Of a stretch of DNA of 64,000 nucleotides, positions 23,103 through 31,446 are shown one piece after another. Numbering within the stretch: the first letter of the stretch is position 1; each line of letters opens with the position of its first letter. The stretch covers positions 4,203,485-4,267,484 of the forward strand of contig CP116226.1 in NCBI GenBank assembly GCA_038182865.1. The letters run 5' to 3'. The notes under the pieces were generated by a model. The model saw nothing but the letters and a program-made list of their open reading frames with translations. It was not told where the DNA came from and made no database searches. Source of the stretch: Microbacterium enclense. GTDB lineage: Bacteria; Actinomycetota; Actinomycetes; Actinomycetales; Microbacteriaceae. The position numbers and the translations under genes are program-made.

Positions 23103-23699
23103 ATGACCGCCCTCATCATCGACGGCCACCCCACGTCCGATTCCCTCACCGCGACCCTCGCGCGTCGCTACGCCGCCGCCTACGGTGACGCGGACCTTCT
23201 GTCCGTGCGCGACCTCGACTTCGACCCCGTTCTTCGCGGAGGCTACCGCGCACCGCAGCCCCTCGAGCCCGACCTTCAGCGCGCACTCGATGCTCTCCTC
23301 ACCGCGACGCACGTGGTCGTTGCAACCCCTGTCTGGTGGGCGTCGACCCCGGCGCTTCTGAAAGGCTTCTTCGACCGCGTCCTCCTGCCGAAGCAGACGT
23401 ATCGCTACCGCCCCAACGGACTGCCCGAGGGGCTCCTCCCCGCCCGCACCGGCCGCCTCCTCGTCACGAGCGACTCCCCGCGCTGGTTCCTGACCTGGAC
23501 GGGCGACCCGACCGTCCGGCAAGTCCGTAACCAGACCTTGCGGTTCTGCGGAGTCACGACGGTCCGCACGACGCGTTTCCCCTCCGTCCGAACGGCCGAC
23601 GATCGCACCCGTGCCGCGTGGCTCGCGGGGGTGGAGGAGGTCGCTCGTCGTGACGCGCGGGTGCGTCATGCCCGGGTCACGGTCGGCGTCCGCGCCTGA
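23103..23699 (+). CDS. Flavodoxin-fold NAD(P)H oxidoreductase
   Basis: A 198-residue member of the Flavodoxin_2 (NQO1/MdaB/KefF-like) family. The N-terminal strand-loop ALIIDGHPTSDSLT binds the FMN or FAD phosphate, and PVWWASTPALLKGFFDRVL is the family signature near the flavin ring. Such enzymes reduce quinones or other electrophiles by two electrons. The ATG at 23103 has GGAG eight bases before it. The divergent TetR gene suggests induction by a toxic quinone or drug; that part is inference. Confidence 0.87.
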   Translation: MTALIIDGHPTSDSLTATLARRYAAAYGDADLLSVRDLDFDPVLRGGYRAPQPLEPDLQRALDALLTATHVVVATPVWWASTPALLKGFFDRVLLPKQTYRYRPNGLPEGLLPARTGRLLVTSDSPRWFLTWTGDPTVRQVRNQTLRFCGVTTVRTTRFPSVRTADDRTRAAWLAGVEEVARRDARVRHARVTVGVRA

Positions 23700-23715
23700 G
23701 CCGACGACCTCGACA

Positions 23716-23727
23716 TAGCCTGGAGCG
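23716..23727 (+). promoter_or_regulatory. -10 element of pcp
   Basis: TAGCCT at 23716-23721, six bases, ATG 23728: leaderless arrangement. Confidence 0.65.
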
Positions 23728-24360
23728 ATGACCACCGTCTTGCTCACCGGCTTCGAGCCGTTCGCCGGCGATGCCACGAACCCCTCCGGCGACGCGGTCC
23801 GTCTCGTCGGCGAGCGGTGGACCGGCGAGGAGCGGCTCGTCGTCGAGGTGCTGCCGGTGTCGTTCGTCACGGCGGCGGCGCGACTCCGACGGCTGCTCGA
23901 CGAACACCGCCCCGACCTCGTCATCGCCACCGGTCTGGCGGGCGGGCGCACGCGCGTCACGCCGGAGCGGATCGCGATCAACCTCGCCGACGCCCGGATC
24001 CCCGACAACGACGGCGATCAGCCCGTGGACCGACCGGTCGTCGCCGGCGGCCCCGCCGCCTTCTTCGCAACGCTCCCCGTCAAGGCCATCGCCGCGGCCC
24101 TGAACGACGAAGGAATCCCGTCCGCCGTGTCGCACTCCGCGGGCACCTTCGTCTGCAACCACGTGATGTTCACCGCACTGGACGCCGTCGACCCCGGCGT
24201 GCGCGCGGGATTCGTGCACGTACCGTACGCGCGCGAAAGCGCCCCCGAGGGAGCGGCATCCCTTCCGTTCGACGACATCGCGCGAGCTGTCGAGCTGACG
24301 GTCCGCACCGCGCTCGAGGTGCGCGACGACATCGCGGCACCGGGCGGCACGCTTTCCTGA
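23728..24360 (+). CDS. pcp: Pyrrolidone-carboxylate peptidase
   Basis: Cysteine peptidase of family C15 that removes N-terminal pyroglutamate from peptides. The catalytic residues are visible: Glu80 in RVTPERIAIN, Cys143 in GTFVCNHVMF and His164 in GFVHVPY. TGFEPFAGD near the N-terminus is the family signature. At 210 residues it has the normal length. It is transcribed alone and converges with the BenE-type transporter, with ten bases between the stops. Confidence 0.94.
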   Translation: MTTVLLTGFEPFAGDATNPSGDAVRLVGERWTGEERLVVEVLPVSFVTAAARLRRLLDEHRPDLVIATGLAGGRTRVTPERIAINLADARIPDNDGDQPVDRPVVAGGPAAFFATLPVKAIAAALNDEGIPSAVSHSAGTFVCNHVMFTALDAVDPGVRAGFVHVPYARESAPEGAASLPFDDIARAVELTVRTALEVRDDIAAPGGTLS

Positions 24361-24370
24361 CGCGATCGGG

Positions 24371-25555
24371 TCAGCCCGCACGCCGCCCGAGGTGCAGGAC
24401 CGCTCGCACGAGAAGGCCCGTCGCCAATGCCCAGAAGGCCGCACTGACTTCCGCGATGGCGATGCCGGATGCCGCCACGAGGAACGTCACGACAGCCGGC
24501 GTCCGCTCCCCCGGGTCATCGATCGCCTGCTGGACGGCCGATCCGAATGCCGCGAACAGCGCGACGCCCGCGACCGCGGGGATGACGCCCTCGGGCGCGA
24601 GAAGGACGATCGCCGCGAAAGCGGCAGACAGCGCCCCCAAGACGAGGTAGGTCCCCCCGGCGGAGACGCCCGCGACCCACCGTCGCTTCGGATCGGGGTG
24701 CGAGTCGGGACCCGCGGCGATCGCCGCGCTGATGGCCCCGAGGTTGACCGCGTGACCGCCGGCGGTGGCGGCGAGCATCGAACCCGCGCCGGTCACGAGC
24801 ATCGCCGGACGCCACGGGATCGTGTAGCCGAGGCTGCGCATGACGGCGACGCCGGGCACGTTCTGCGAAGCCATCGTCACCACGAACAAGGGAAGCGCGA
24901 TGCCCACCACCGACCCCACCGTGAGGGCGGGGGCCGTGAAGGCGAACTGCGGCACGAGGCTTGCGGCATCCACGTCCACGCCCGTCTGCGACAGCGACAC
25001 GGCGACCACGACGATGGCCGCGACGAACGCGAGTGGTACGGCCCAGCGAGGCAGGAGACGGGATGCCACGAGCCACACGATCAGCACCGGAGCGACGCCC
25101 CACGGATCGGCGACCAGGCCGACGAACGGCTGGACGCACAGGGGGAACAGCACCCCCGCCAGCATCGCCTGCGCGATCGACGGCGGAATCCGGGCGATGA
25201 GCGCGCCGAGCGGCGGGAAGGGCGCTGTGCAGAGGATGAGCGCGCCGGACACGAGGAAGCCGCCCACGACGGCGGGCCAGCCCCCCTCGACCGAACCGGT
25301 CGCGGCGAGCAGGGCGACGCCGGGAGTCGACCAGGCGATCGTGATGGGGATCCGATAGCGGCTGGCGAGCAGGATGCACCCGATCCCGACGACGACGGTG
25401 ATCGCGAGGAGGCCGCTCGCCGCCTGCTCGGGCGTCGCCCCCACCGAGCGCAGGCCCGTGAGCACGACGGCGAAGGTGCTCGTGAAACCGACGAGAGCGG
25501 TGACGACCCCCGCGATGAGCGGACGCGTGAGGGAGGCGGGAGAAGTCTCGGGCAT
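24371..25555 (-). CDS. BenE-family benzoate/H+ symporter-like transporter
   Basis: A 394-residue protein of eleven or twelve membrane helices matching the BenE/YdcO family, proposed to import benzoate or related aromatic acids with protons. Family-like segments are IAWSTPGVALLA near residue 75, FVVTMASQNVPGVAVM near residue 225 and GGHAVNLGAISAAI near 265. No aromatic-degradation gene is nearby, so the substrate is uncertain. The ATG has GGGAG close upstream and TAACGT ten bases before it. Confidence 0.86.
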   Translation of the reverse strand: MPETSPASLTRPLIAGVVTALVGFTSTFAVVLTGLRSVGATPEQAASGLLAITVVVGIGCILLASRYRIPITIAWSTPGVALLAATGSVEGGWPAVVGGFLVSGALILCTAPFPPLGALIARIPPSIAQAMLAGVLFPLCVQPFVGLVADPWGVAPVLIVWLVASRLLPRWAVPLAFVAAIVVVAVSLSQTGVDVDAASLVPQFAFTAPALTVGSVVGIALPLFVVTMASQNVPGVAVMRSLGYTIPWRPAMLVTGAGSMLAATAGGHAVNLGAISAAIAAGPDSHPDPKRRWVAGVSAGGTYLVLGALSAAFAAIVLLAPEGVIPAVAGVALFAAFGSAVQQAIDDPGERTPAVVTFLVAASGIAIAEVSAAFWALATGLLVRAVLHLGRRAG

Positions 25556-25626
25556 GAGACTCCCGACGTTAGCGGACGACGACGCCGCCGCCCGCGCGCT
25601 GCGCTCTCCGGCCTGCGCGTCCCCGC

Positions 25627-26778
25627 TCAGGCCGTGATGACCTGCGCGGTCCCGGTCGCGGCATCCGGACCCATCTCGTCGGCGAGGCGGTTGGCCTCTT
25701 CGATGAGGGTGCGCACGATCTCGCTCTCGGGAACGGTCTTGATGACCTCGCCCTTGACGAAGATCTGGCCCTTGCCGTTGCCGGACGCGACGCCCAGATC
25801 GGCGTCACGCGCCTCGCCGGGTCCGTTGACGACGCAGCCCATCACGGCCACGCGCAGGGGAACCGTCATGTCTTTGAGGCCCTCGGTGACGTCGTCGGCG
25901 AGCGTGTAGACGTCGACCTGCGCGCGACCGCACGAGGGGCACGACACGATCTCGAGCTTGCGCTCGCGCAGGTTCAGCGACTGCAGGATCTGGTGGCCGA
26001 CCTTGACCTCTTCGGCCGGAGGGGCCGAGAGCGAGACGCGGATCGTGTCGCCGATGCCCTCGGAGAGCAGGATGCCGAAGGCCGTCGCGCTCTTGATGGT
26101 GCCCTGGAACGCGGGGCCGGCCTCGGTCACGCCGAGGTGAAGCGGCCAGTCGCCCCGCTCGGCGAGCAGGCGGTAGGCCTTCACCATGACGATCGGGTCG
26201 TTGTGCTTGACCGAGATCTTGAAGTCGTGGAAGTCGTGCTCCTCGAACAGGGATGCCTCCCACACGGCGCTCTCGACCAGCGCTTCGGGGGTGGCCTTGC
26301 CGTACTTCTCGAGCAGGCGACGGTCGAGCGAACCGGCATTCACACCGATGCGGAGGGAGACCCCCGCGTCCTTGGCGGCCTTGGCGATCGCGCCGACCTG
26401 ATCGTCGAACTTGCGGATGTTGCCCGGGTTCACGCGCACCGCTCCGCATCCGGCGTCGATGGCCTGGAAGACGTACTTCGGCTGGAAGTGGATGTCGGCG
26501 ATGACCGGGATCTGGCTCTTCTTCGCGATGATGTGCAGCACGTCGGCGTCGTCCTGAGAGGGGACGGCGACGCGCACGATCTCGCACCCGGATGCCGTGA
26601 GCTCGGCGATCTGCTGGAGGGTGGCGTTGATGTTGGTCGTCGGCGTCGTCGTCATGGACTGGACGCTGACGGGGGCGTCGCCGCCGACGAGGACCTTGCC
26701 GACCTTGATCTGACGGGTCTTGCGACGAGGCGCGAGGACCTCCGGCACGCGGGGCATCCCGATGTTCACTGCAGGCAC
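25627..26778 (-). CDS. ispG: 4-hydroxy-3-methylbut-2-enyl diphosphate synthase (flavodoxin-dependent)
   Basis: Penultimate enzyme of the MEP isoprenoid pathway (GcpE): reductively opens MEcPP to HMBPP using a 4Fe-4S cluster. Cluster cysteines lie in SCPSCGRAQVDV and MGCVVNGPGEA; the N-terminal TIM-barrel half contains SVQSMTTTPT. The length of 383 residues is normal for the bacterial form. TAGGCT lies exactly six bases before GTG 26778, so I start here and not at GTG 26784. It is paired functionally with dxr in this window; in many actinobacteria dxr, rip1 and ispG are contiguous. Confidence 0.96.
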   Translation of the reverse strand: MPAVNIGMPRVPEVLAPRRKTRQIKVGKVLVGGDAPVSVQSMTTTPTTNINATLQQIAELTASGCEIVRVAVPSQDDADVLHIIAKKSQIPVIADIHFQPKYVFQAIDAGCGAVRVNPGNIRKFDDQVGAIAKAAKDAGVSLRIGVNAGSLDRRLLEKYGKATPEALVESAVWEASLFEEHDFHDFKISVKHNDPIVMVKAYRLLAERGDWPLHLGVTEAGPAFQGTIKSATAFGILLSEGIGDTIRVSLSAPPAEEVKVGHQILQSLNLRERKLEIVSCPSCGRAQVDVYTLADDVTEGLKDMTVPLRVAVMGCVVNGPGEARDADLGVASGNGKGQIFVKGEVIKTVPESEIVRTLIEEANRLADEMGPDAATGTAQVITA

Positions 26779-26790
26779 GCCCACAGCCTA
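26779..26790 (-). promoter_or_regulatory. -10 element deciding the ispG start
   Basis: TAGGCT (complement of 26785-26790), six bases GTGGGC, then GTG 26778. It lies back to back with the trpL promoter, about 40 bases away. Confidence 0.65.
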
Positions 26791-26829
26791 CGCCGCTGCA
26801 CCCGGACGGGGGCTGAGGGCGCTCTGTGG

Positions 26830-26842
26830 TAGGTTCGGCGCC
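26830..26842 (+). promoter_or_regulatory. -10 element of the trpL-trpEG transcript
   Basis: TAGGTT at 26830-26835, seven bases, then the ATG of the leader peptide at 26843. The mRNA would start at or within a base of the leader peptide, so the attenuator would be translated without a ribosome-binding site. No clear -35 hexamer is visible. Confidence 0.65.
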
Positions 26843-26878
26843 ATGCGTGCACACACATCTTGGTGGCCCACCGTCTAG
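26843..26878 (+). CDS. trpL: trp operon leader peptide with tandem tryptophans
   Basis: An 11-residue peptide, MRAHTSWWPTV, ending in TAG at 26876-26878. The two adjacent TGG codons (26861-26866) sit just before RNA segments that can form mutually exclusive hairpins. Ribosome stalling on these codons when charged tRNA-Trp is scarce is the sensing step of classical attenuation. The peptide has no other expected function. It is far too short for gene finders and is called from its codons, promoter spacing and the downstream terminator. Confidence 0.88.
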   Translation: MRAHTSWWPTV

Positions 26879-26940
26879 GCGGTGAGCGCGCATGCAACAG
26901 ACCGCCCTCCCCCTGGGGAATCCGGGCGGTCTTCGTGTTT
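26869..26940 (+). promoter_or_regulatory. Tryptophan transcription attenuator
   Basis: Four segments with alternative pairing follow the Trp codons. Segment 1 CACCG (26869-26873) pairs with segment 2 CGGTG (26880-26884). Segment 2 GGCGGT (26878-26883) can instead pair with segment 3 ACCGCC (26901-26906), the antiterminator. Segment 3 GACCGCCC (26900-26907) pairs with segment 4 GGGCGGTC (26924-26931), giving the terminator hairpin, followed by TTCGTGTTT. With tryptophan abundant, the ribosome finishes the leader and the terminator forms; with tryptophan scarce, stalling on TGG TGG masks segment 1 and transcription reads into trpEG. Confidence 0.88.
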
Positions 26941-26984
26941 CCGGCGGCCGCTCCGGACCCTCGATCACAGACGGAAGTACCTCG

Positions 26985-28982
26985 ATGACCGGGCCCGACC
27001 CCTCCTCCCTGATCCACGATCTCCTCGCCGGCTCTGCACCCTTCGCTCTCATCGCGCGCGACGGCGCGACGGTCGAAGTGCTCACCGGTGACGTCGTCGA
27101 CGTCGACCTGCTCGCCGACATCCCGCTCGTGGATGCCGCCGGCACCGCGCGCGAAGTCCTCGCCCTGGTGCCCTACCGGCAGGTCCGCGAGCGCGGCTTC
27201 GTCTGCCACGACGACGGCGCCCCCCTTCGCTGCCTGGTGGTCGGGGAGCGCGTGGTGCTCGACCGCGCCGAGGCCATGGCATCCCTCCCCTCGTCCCCGG
27301 TGCCGCTGGCGGACGCCGGCTTCGACATCGCCGACGAGGAGTACGCCGACATCGTCCGCCGCGTGATCGCGGAGGAGATCGGTCGCGGCGAGGGGGCGAA
27401 CTTCGTCATCCGCCGCGACTTCGTGGCAGGCGTCGACGTCGATCCGCGCCTCGCGGCGCTGACGTGGTTCCGTGCCCTGCTCGAGCACGAGAAGGGCGCC
27501 TACTGGACCTTCGCCGTGGTCACCGCCGACCACATCGCCGTCGGTGCGAGCCCCGAGGCACACGTGAGCGCCCAGAACGGCATCGTGACGATGAACCCCA
27601 TCTCGGGCACGTTCCGTCATCCGGCGGGAGGGGCGACCGCCGACACGCTCGCGGAGTTCCTGCGTTCGACCAAGGAGACCGAGGAGCTCTTCATGGTCGT
27701 CGACGAGGAGCTGAAGATGATGTCCGCCGTCTGCAGCGACGGCGGACGCATCACGGGTCCGCACCTCAAAGAGATGTCGCGCCTGACCCATACCGAGTAC
27801 ATGCTGCGGGGACGCAGTGACCTCGACCCGCGCGACATCCTGCGCGAGACGATGTTCGCCCCCACCGTCACCGGCTCGCCGATGCAGAACGCCTGCACGG
27901 TCATCGCCCGCCACGAGACGACCCCGCGCGGGTACTACTCCGGAGTCGCGGCGCTGTTCACCCCGAACGGGGCCACCGAGGGGCCGACCCACGATCTGGA
28001 CGCCCCGATCCTCATCCGCACCGCCTACCTGGTGGACGGACGCCTGCGTGTCCCCGTCGGGGCGACGCTCGTGCGTCACTCCGACCCCTACGGCGAGGTG
28101 GGCGAGACCCACGGCAAGGCCGCCGGCGTGCTCGGTGCCATCGGCGCGATCCCCCGCGACAACGCCCCCGCCGCGCCGGTCGCCGCGGACCCGGCCTCCG
28201 ACCCCGACGCGCCGACGGCCCCGCGCCGCCCGCTGGCGGAGGATCCCGCGATCACGGAGCTGCTGGCATCCCGTAATGACCGTCTCGCCCCGTTCTGGAT
28301 GAACCCGCAGGACCCCGACGGTTCGGGCCCCTTCGCGGGGAGGAGTGCCCTCGTGGTGGATGCCGAGGACCGCTTCACCACGATGCTCGCTCACCAGCTC
28401 CGCCACCTCGGCCTCGACACCCGCATCGTGCACTGGTCCGACGTCACGGATGCCGAGCTCGACGCGGTGGACCTCGTGGTCTCGGGTCCCGGCCCCGGCG
28501 ACCCGCGCGACGACAGCCCGCGGATGAGGGCCATGCATCACGTCGTGTCGCGTCGCCTCCTCGGCCGATCCCCCCTGTTGGCGGTGTGCCTGAGTCACCA
28601 GATCCTCGCCGGCCACCTCGGGATCGACCTCGCTCCGCTCGCACAGCCCCACCAGGGACTGCAGAAGAGCGTCGACGTCTTCGGCGAGCCGGCCTCGATC
28701 GGCTTCTACAACACGTTCACCGCGCGCGTCGCGCCCGGGACGACCGAGCGCGGCGTGACCGTGGGTGTGGTCACCGCCGACGCGCCGTCCGACGTCGACG
28801 CCCCGCCCACGACCCCCACGGGCGACCTCGACATCCTCGCCGAGGTCGCAGCGGACGCCGAGACGGGTGACGTCTACGCTCTGCGCGGCCCGGGCTTCGC
28901 GAGCGTGCAGGGGCACCTGGAGTCGATCCTGTCGCGTGACGGGATGCGCACTCTCGAACGGCTCATCGCCCACGCGCTCTGA
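26985..28982 (+). CDS. Fused anthranilate synthase TrpEG (chorismate-binding plus glutamine amidotransferase)
   Basis: A 665-residue fusion making anthranilate from chorismate and glutamine, first step of tryptophan synthesis. The chorismate-binding half (about 1-410) has DEELKMMSAVC, KEMSRLTHTEY and the MFAPTVTGSPMQNA stretch. After a Pro/Ala-rich linker, the class I amidotransferase half has VSGPGPGDP, the catalytic Cys in VCLSHQ, and His-Glu in GHLES. The sequence type is the single-chain, PhzE-like form, which could also make 2-amino-2-deoxyisochorismate; the Trp attenuator upstream argues for a tryptophan role. ATG 26985 has GGAAG before it. It ends in a strong terminator. Confidence 0.9.
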   Translation: MTGPDPSSLIHDLLAGSAPFALIARDGATVEVLTGDVVDVDLLADIPLVDAAGTAREVLALVPYRQVRERGFVCHDDGAPLRCLVVGERVVLDRAEAMASLPSSPVPLADAGFDIADEEYADIVRRVIAEEIGRGEGANFVIRRDFVAGVDVDPRLAALTWFRALLEHEKGAYWTFAVVTADHIAVGASPEAHVSAQNGIVTMNPISGTFRHPAGGATADTLAEFLRSTKETEELFMVVDEELKMMSAVCSDGGRITGPHLKEMSRLTHTEYMLRGRSDLDPRDILRETMFAPTVTGSPMQNACTVIARHETTPRGYYSGVAALFTPNGATEGPTHDLDAPILIRTAYLVDGRLRVPVGATLVRHSDPYGEVGETHGKAAGVLGAIGAIPRDNAPAAPVAADPASDPDAPTAPRRPLAEDPAITELLASRNDRLAPFWMNPQDPDGSGPFAGRSALVVDAEDRFTTMLAHQLRHLGLDTRIVHWSDVTDAELDAVDLVVSGPGPGDPRDDSPRMRAMHHVVSRRLLGRSPLLAVCLSHQILAGHLGIDLAPLAQPHQGLQKSVDVFGEPASIGFYNTFTARVAPGTTERGVTVGVVTADAPSDVDAPPTTPTGDLDILAEVAADAETGDVYALRGPGFASVQGHLESILSRDGMRTLERLIAHAL

Positions 28983-29009
28983 CGGGGGGCCTCGGCTCAC
29001 CCGCGACGC

Positions 29010-29058
29010 GGGGAGGGGGACGTCTGGGGTGAAAACCCCCACCCCCTCCCCCGTCCTT
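29010..29058 (+). terminator. Strong terminator of trpEG
   Basis: GGGGAGGGGG (29010-29019) pairs with CCCCCTCCCC (29042-29051), enclosing an inner GGGGT/ACCCC hairpin with a GAAA-type loop, 28 bases after the stop; the transcript continues with CGTCCTTT. Confidence 0.75.
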
Positions 29059-29108
29059 TCGTGACCTCCGGCATCGGCCCGCGGCGCATCGTCCCTACGT
29101 TCGCGAGG

Positions 29109-29124
29109 TGACGAACTCGTCACG
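29109..29124. promoter_or_regulatory. 16-base palindrome upstream of the transporter operon, candidate operator
   Basis: GTGACGA (29109-29115), two bases, TCGTCAC (29118-29124): a perfect inverted repeat with the geometry of a dimeric regulator site, about 230 bases before GTG 29351. The gap 29059-29350 otherwise has GC-rich potential stems; I compared it by eye with the Mg2+ (M-box), Mn2+ and c-di-AMP riboswitch cores and found no match, and I see no gene in it. Confidence 0.45.
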
Positions 29125-29350
29125 TGCGCCGTGCGCGGCGAGTATCCGTCCCCAGCCCGGGGTGTGAGCGTGGTCATGATCCACCGGACCTCGACGCCGC
29201 AAAGGCGCGAGAGCCGAGGAGCCTGACGACGAATGCCACCCCACCGGGACACCGCCCCGACCCCCGCCGCGATCTCCCCGGTCACGCTCCCGTCGCGGTC
29301 ACGCCCCGAGCGGTCGCGCCCGGTGCGCGCCCGGCGGGCGGTGCGCTGAC

Positions 29351-30238
29351 GTGCCCGGCTTCGTCGTCGGTCTTCTCGTCGCCTTCGGTGGCGCCCTTCT
29401 GCTCGCCGCGGGAAGCGAGCTGCAGTCGCACGCGGTCCACCGCGTCGAGGGACGGTGGAGCCTGTTCCTGCGCTCACCCGTGTGGTGGGCGGGCTTCGCC
29501 CTGCTCGCCACGGCGATCTCGACGAACTTCGTCGCGCTCTCCCTCACGCCCGTGAGCGCCGTGCAATCGGTCAGCATCGCCGCTCTCGCGGTGTCGACCG
29601 CATTCGGCGCCCTGACCCGACGGGTGGTCGTCTCGCGCCGGGTCGTCGCCTCGATCCTGCTCTGCGTGGTCGGAGACATCGGCTTCATCGCGGTGCTGGG
29701 AACACACCCCGCGGCTGCGAGCCCCCGGTCGGCCGATCTTCATCTCACCGCCGTCACCGCCATCCTCGGCACACTCCTTGCCATCGGGATCGTGGCGATG
29801 CTCCTGGGCGGGGCGCGTCGTTCCCGCCCCGTGCAACTGCTCGCCCTCGTCGCCGGGGCGACCGTCTTCGGCAGCATCACGACGGTCTTCAAAGTGATGG
29901 TCGAGCTCTCGCAGCGCGACGGCGTCGCCGCCGCTCTGTCGTCTCCCGCCGCCTGGGGCAGCCTGTCGATCGTCGCCGTGGGCGGGATCGTGGCCAACGT
30001 CCTCCTGCAGCGAGCACACAGATCCTTCCCCCCACCCGCGGTCGTCGCGAGCATCACGGTCATCGATCCCCTGACCGCCGCGGTCATCGGCATCACGGTG
30101 CTCGGCGAGAGCGCGCTCACCCCGACGGCGACGGGTCTGCTCGTCGTCTCCGCGGCGATCGCGTGTCTCGGCGTGGCCGGGCTGGGGCGCCTCACGCGCC
30201 GCGATCCCGCACTGACCGTTTCCCATCCGAGCGCATGA
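29351..30238 (+). CDS. EamA/NIPA-like multi-helix transporter
   Basis: A 295-residue protein with nine or ten membrane helices, N-out, resembling the NIPA magnesium-transporter-like and EamA drug/metabolite families: an N-terminal half (to about 135) and a C-terminal half ending in PPAVVASITVIDPLTAAVIGITVLGE, the pattern seen in EamA repeats. The substrate is unknown; candidates are metal ions or a lipid-linked metabolite. GTG 29351 has no clear ribosome-binding site. The stop overlaps the ATG of the glycosyltransferase gene (ATGA), so the three genes 29351-32344 form one coupled unit. Confidence 0.78.
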   Translation: MPGFVVGLLVAFGGALLLAAGSELQSHAVHRVEGRWSLFLRSPVWWAGFALLATAISTNFVALSLTPVSAVQSVSIAALAVSTAFGALTRRVVVSRRVVASILLCVVGDIGFIAVLGTHPAAASPRSADLHLTAVTAILGTLLAIGIVAMLLGGARRSRPVQLLALVAGATVFGSITTVFKVMVELSQRDGVAAALSSPAAWGSLSIVAVGGIVANVLLQRAHRSFPPPAVVASITVIDPLTAAVIGITVLGESALTPTATGLLVVSAAIACLGVAGLGRLTRRDPALTVSHPSA

Positions 30239-31446
30239 ACCATCCGGAGTCGACCATGCACATCGCCTTCTTCAGCGACCAGAACCCCGCCACTCTGGGG
30301 GGACTGCAGGTGTCGCTCGGACTGCAGCGGGAGTTCCTCGAGCTCGCCGGTCACACCGTCACCGTGTGCGCCCCGACCAGCCGACGCGCTCCCACCCGCC
30401 GATACATGCGCGACAGCGACGTGCTCCTGCGGTCGACACCCGTCGGCGACCATTCCTTCAACCTCGCCGGACCCATCGCCGACCGGGCGACGGACGCCGG
30501 ATTCGCCCGCCGCCCGCCGGTGGATCTGGTGCACGTCCAGGCGGACGTGTGGGGCGCGTGGAACGGCTACCGGTTCGCGCGTCGCCACGCGCTGCCCGTG
30601 GTGCACACCATGCACACCAACGTCGAGGTGGGACTGCCCGCCATCATGCCGTTCCCCCGAGCGGTGTTCCGTCTGCTCTTCGCCGCGCAGCAGCGGCACA
30701 TGCGCACCGACCATATCCGCGACATCGCCGGCTACACCCGCGCCTTCGCCGACTCGGCCGACGCCCTTATCGCACCGAGCACGCACTTCGTTGAACGCCT
30801 GCGCGGGTACGGCATCTCGCAGCCCATCTCGGTCGTCCCGACGGGCATCGACGATCGGGTCGCGCGGCTGCTCCGCGCTGAGAGCGTGCTCCCGCGCACG
30901 CGCCCCCTCCTTGTCTGGCCGGGGCGGATCAGCCAGGAGAAGCGGCTGGACGAGCTCATCGAGGCCTTCGCGCTGGCCGACGTCGACGCCGAGATCCACG
31001 TGTACGGTTCGGGTCCGGAGCGCGGGAGGTGCGCAGCGCTCGTCGCACGGCGGGGACTCGCGTCGCGGGTGCGCTTCTTCGGGGCCGTGGCGCACGGCAC
31101 GGTGCTCCGCGCCATGCGGCACGCCGACGCCGTCGTGCAGACCTCGCTCGATTACGAGACACAGGGGCTGACGGTCTACGAAAGTGTGGGCCTGGGCACA
31201 CCGGTGATCGTCCGCGACCCCAAGATCGCGCTCGACCTCCCTCCCTCCGCGCGTCACGACGTCGCCGACAGCTCCGTCGGCGCGCTCGCCGACGCGCTCT
31301 CCTCCTTCGTGAGAGCGTGGCCGACGGCGGCGACCCCGCCTGTCGACGCCGTCGAAGCCTTCGCCCAGAGTCGCCTGACCGAACGCATCGTGGCGATCTA
31401 TCGCGCCACCATCGCCCGATCTCGTCCGACATCGTATGCGGCGTGA
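30235..31446 (+). CDS. GT4-family glycosyltransferase, glycolipid-type
   Basis: A 403-residue GT-B fold retaining glycosyltransferase. The N-terminal domain opens with HIAFFSDQNPATLGGLQ, where the Gly-Gly pair contacts the donor; a His-rich HTMHTNVEVG loop follows; the C-terminal nucleotide-sugar domain has WPGRISQEKRLDEL and the E-X7-E motif at Glu308 and Glu316. The closest functional types I know with this pattern are diacylglycerol or phosphatidylinositol glycosyltransferases, so a membrane glycolipid is a fair guess. It is coupled to the transporter before and the hydrolase after it. Confidence 0.85.
   Translation: MNHPESTMHIAFFSDQNPATLGGLQVSLGLQREFLELAGHTVTVCAPTSRRAPTRRYMRDSDVLLRSTPVGDHSFNLAGPIADRATDAGFARRPPVDLVHVQADVWGAWNGYRFARRHALPVVHTMHTNVEVGLPAIMPFPRAVFRLLFAAQQRHMRTDHIRDIAGYTRAFADSADALIAPSTHFVERLRGYGISQPISVVPTGIDDRVARLLRAESVLPRTRPLLVWPGRISQEKRLDELIEAFALADVDAEIHVYGSGPERGRCAALVARRGLASRVRFFGAVAHGTVLRAMRHADAVVQTSLDYETQGLTVYESVGLGTPVIVRDPKIALDLPPSARHDVADSSVGALADALSSFVRAWPTAATPPVDAVEAFAQSRLTERIVAIYRATIARSRPTSYAA

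Noticed and set aside
23076..23104. Promoter with perfect -35 TTGACA before the flavodoxin-like oxidoreductase
   Set aside because: The position 17 bases downstream has TCCCAT, which overlaps the start codon and is a poor -10, so transcription from it would miss the ribosome-binding site and start codon.
26985..28982. Phenazine biosynthesis locus, from the PhzE-like form of the gene
   Set aside because: No other phz-type gene is in the window and the leader has a tryptophan attenuator.
29059..29350. Riboswitch in the long leader before the NIPA-like transporter (Mg2+, Mn2+ or c-di-AMP type)
   Set aside because: The conserved core sequences I know for these riboswitches are not present; only a palindrome and unspecific GC-rich stems are seen.
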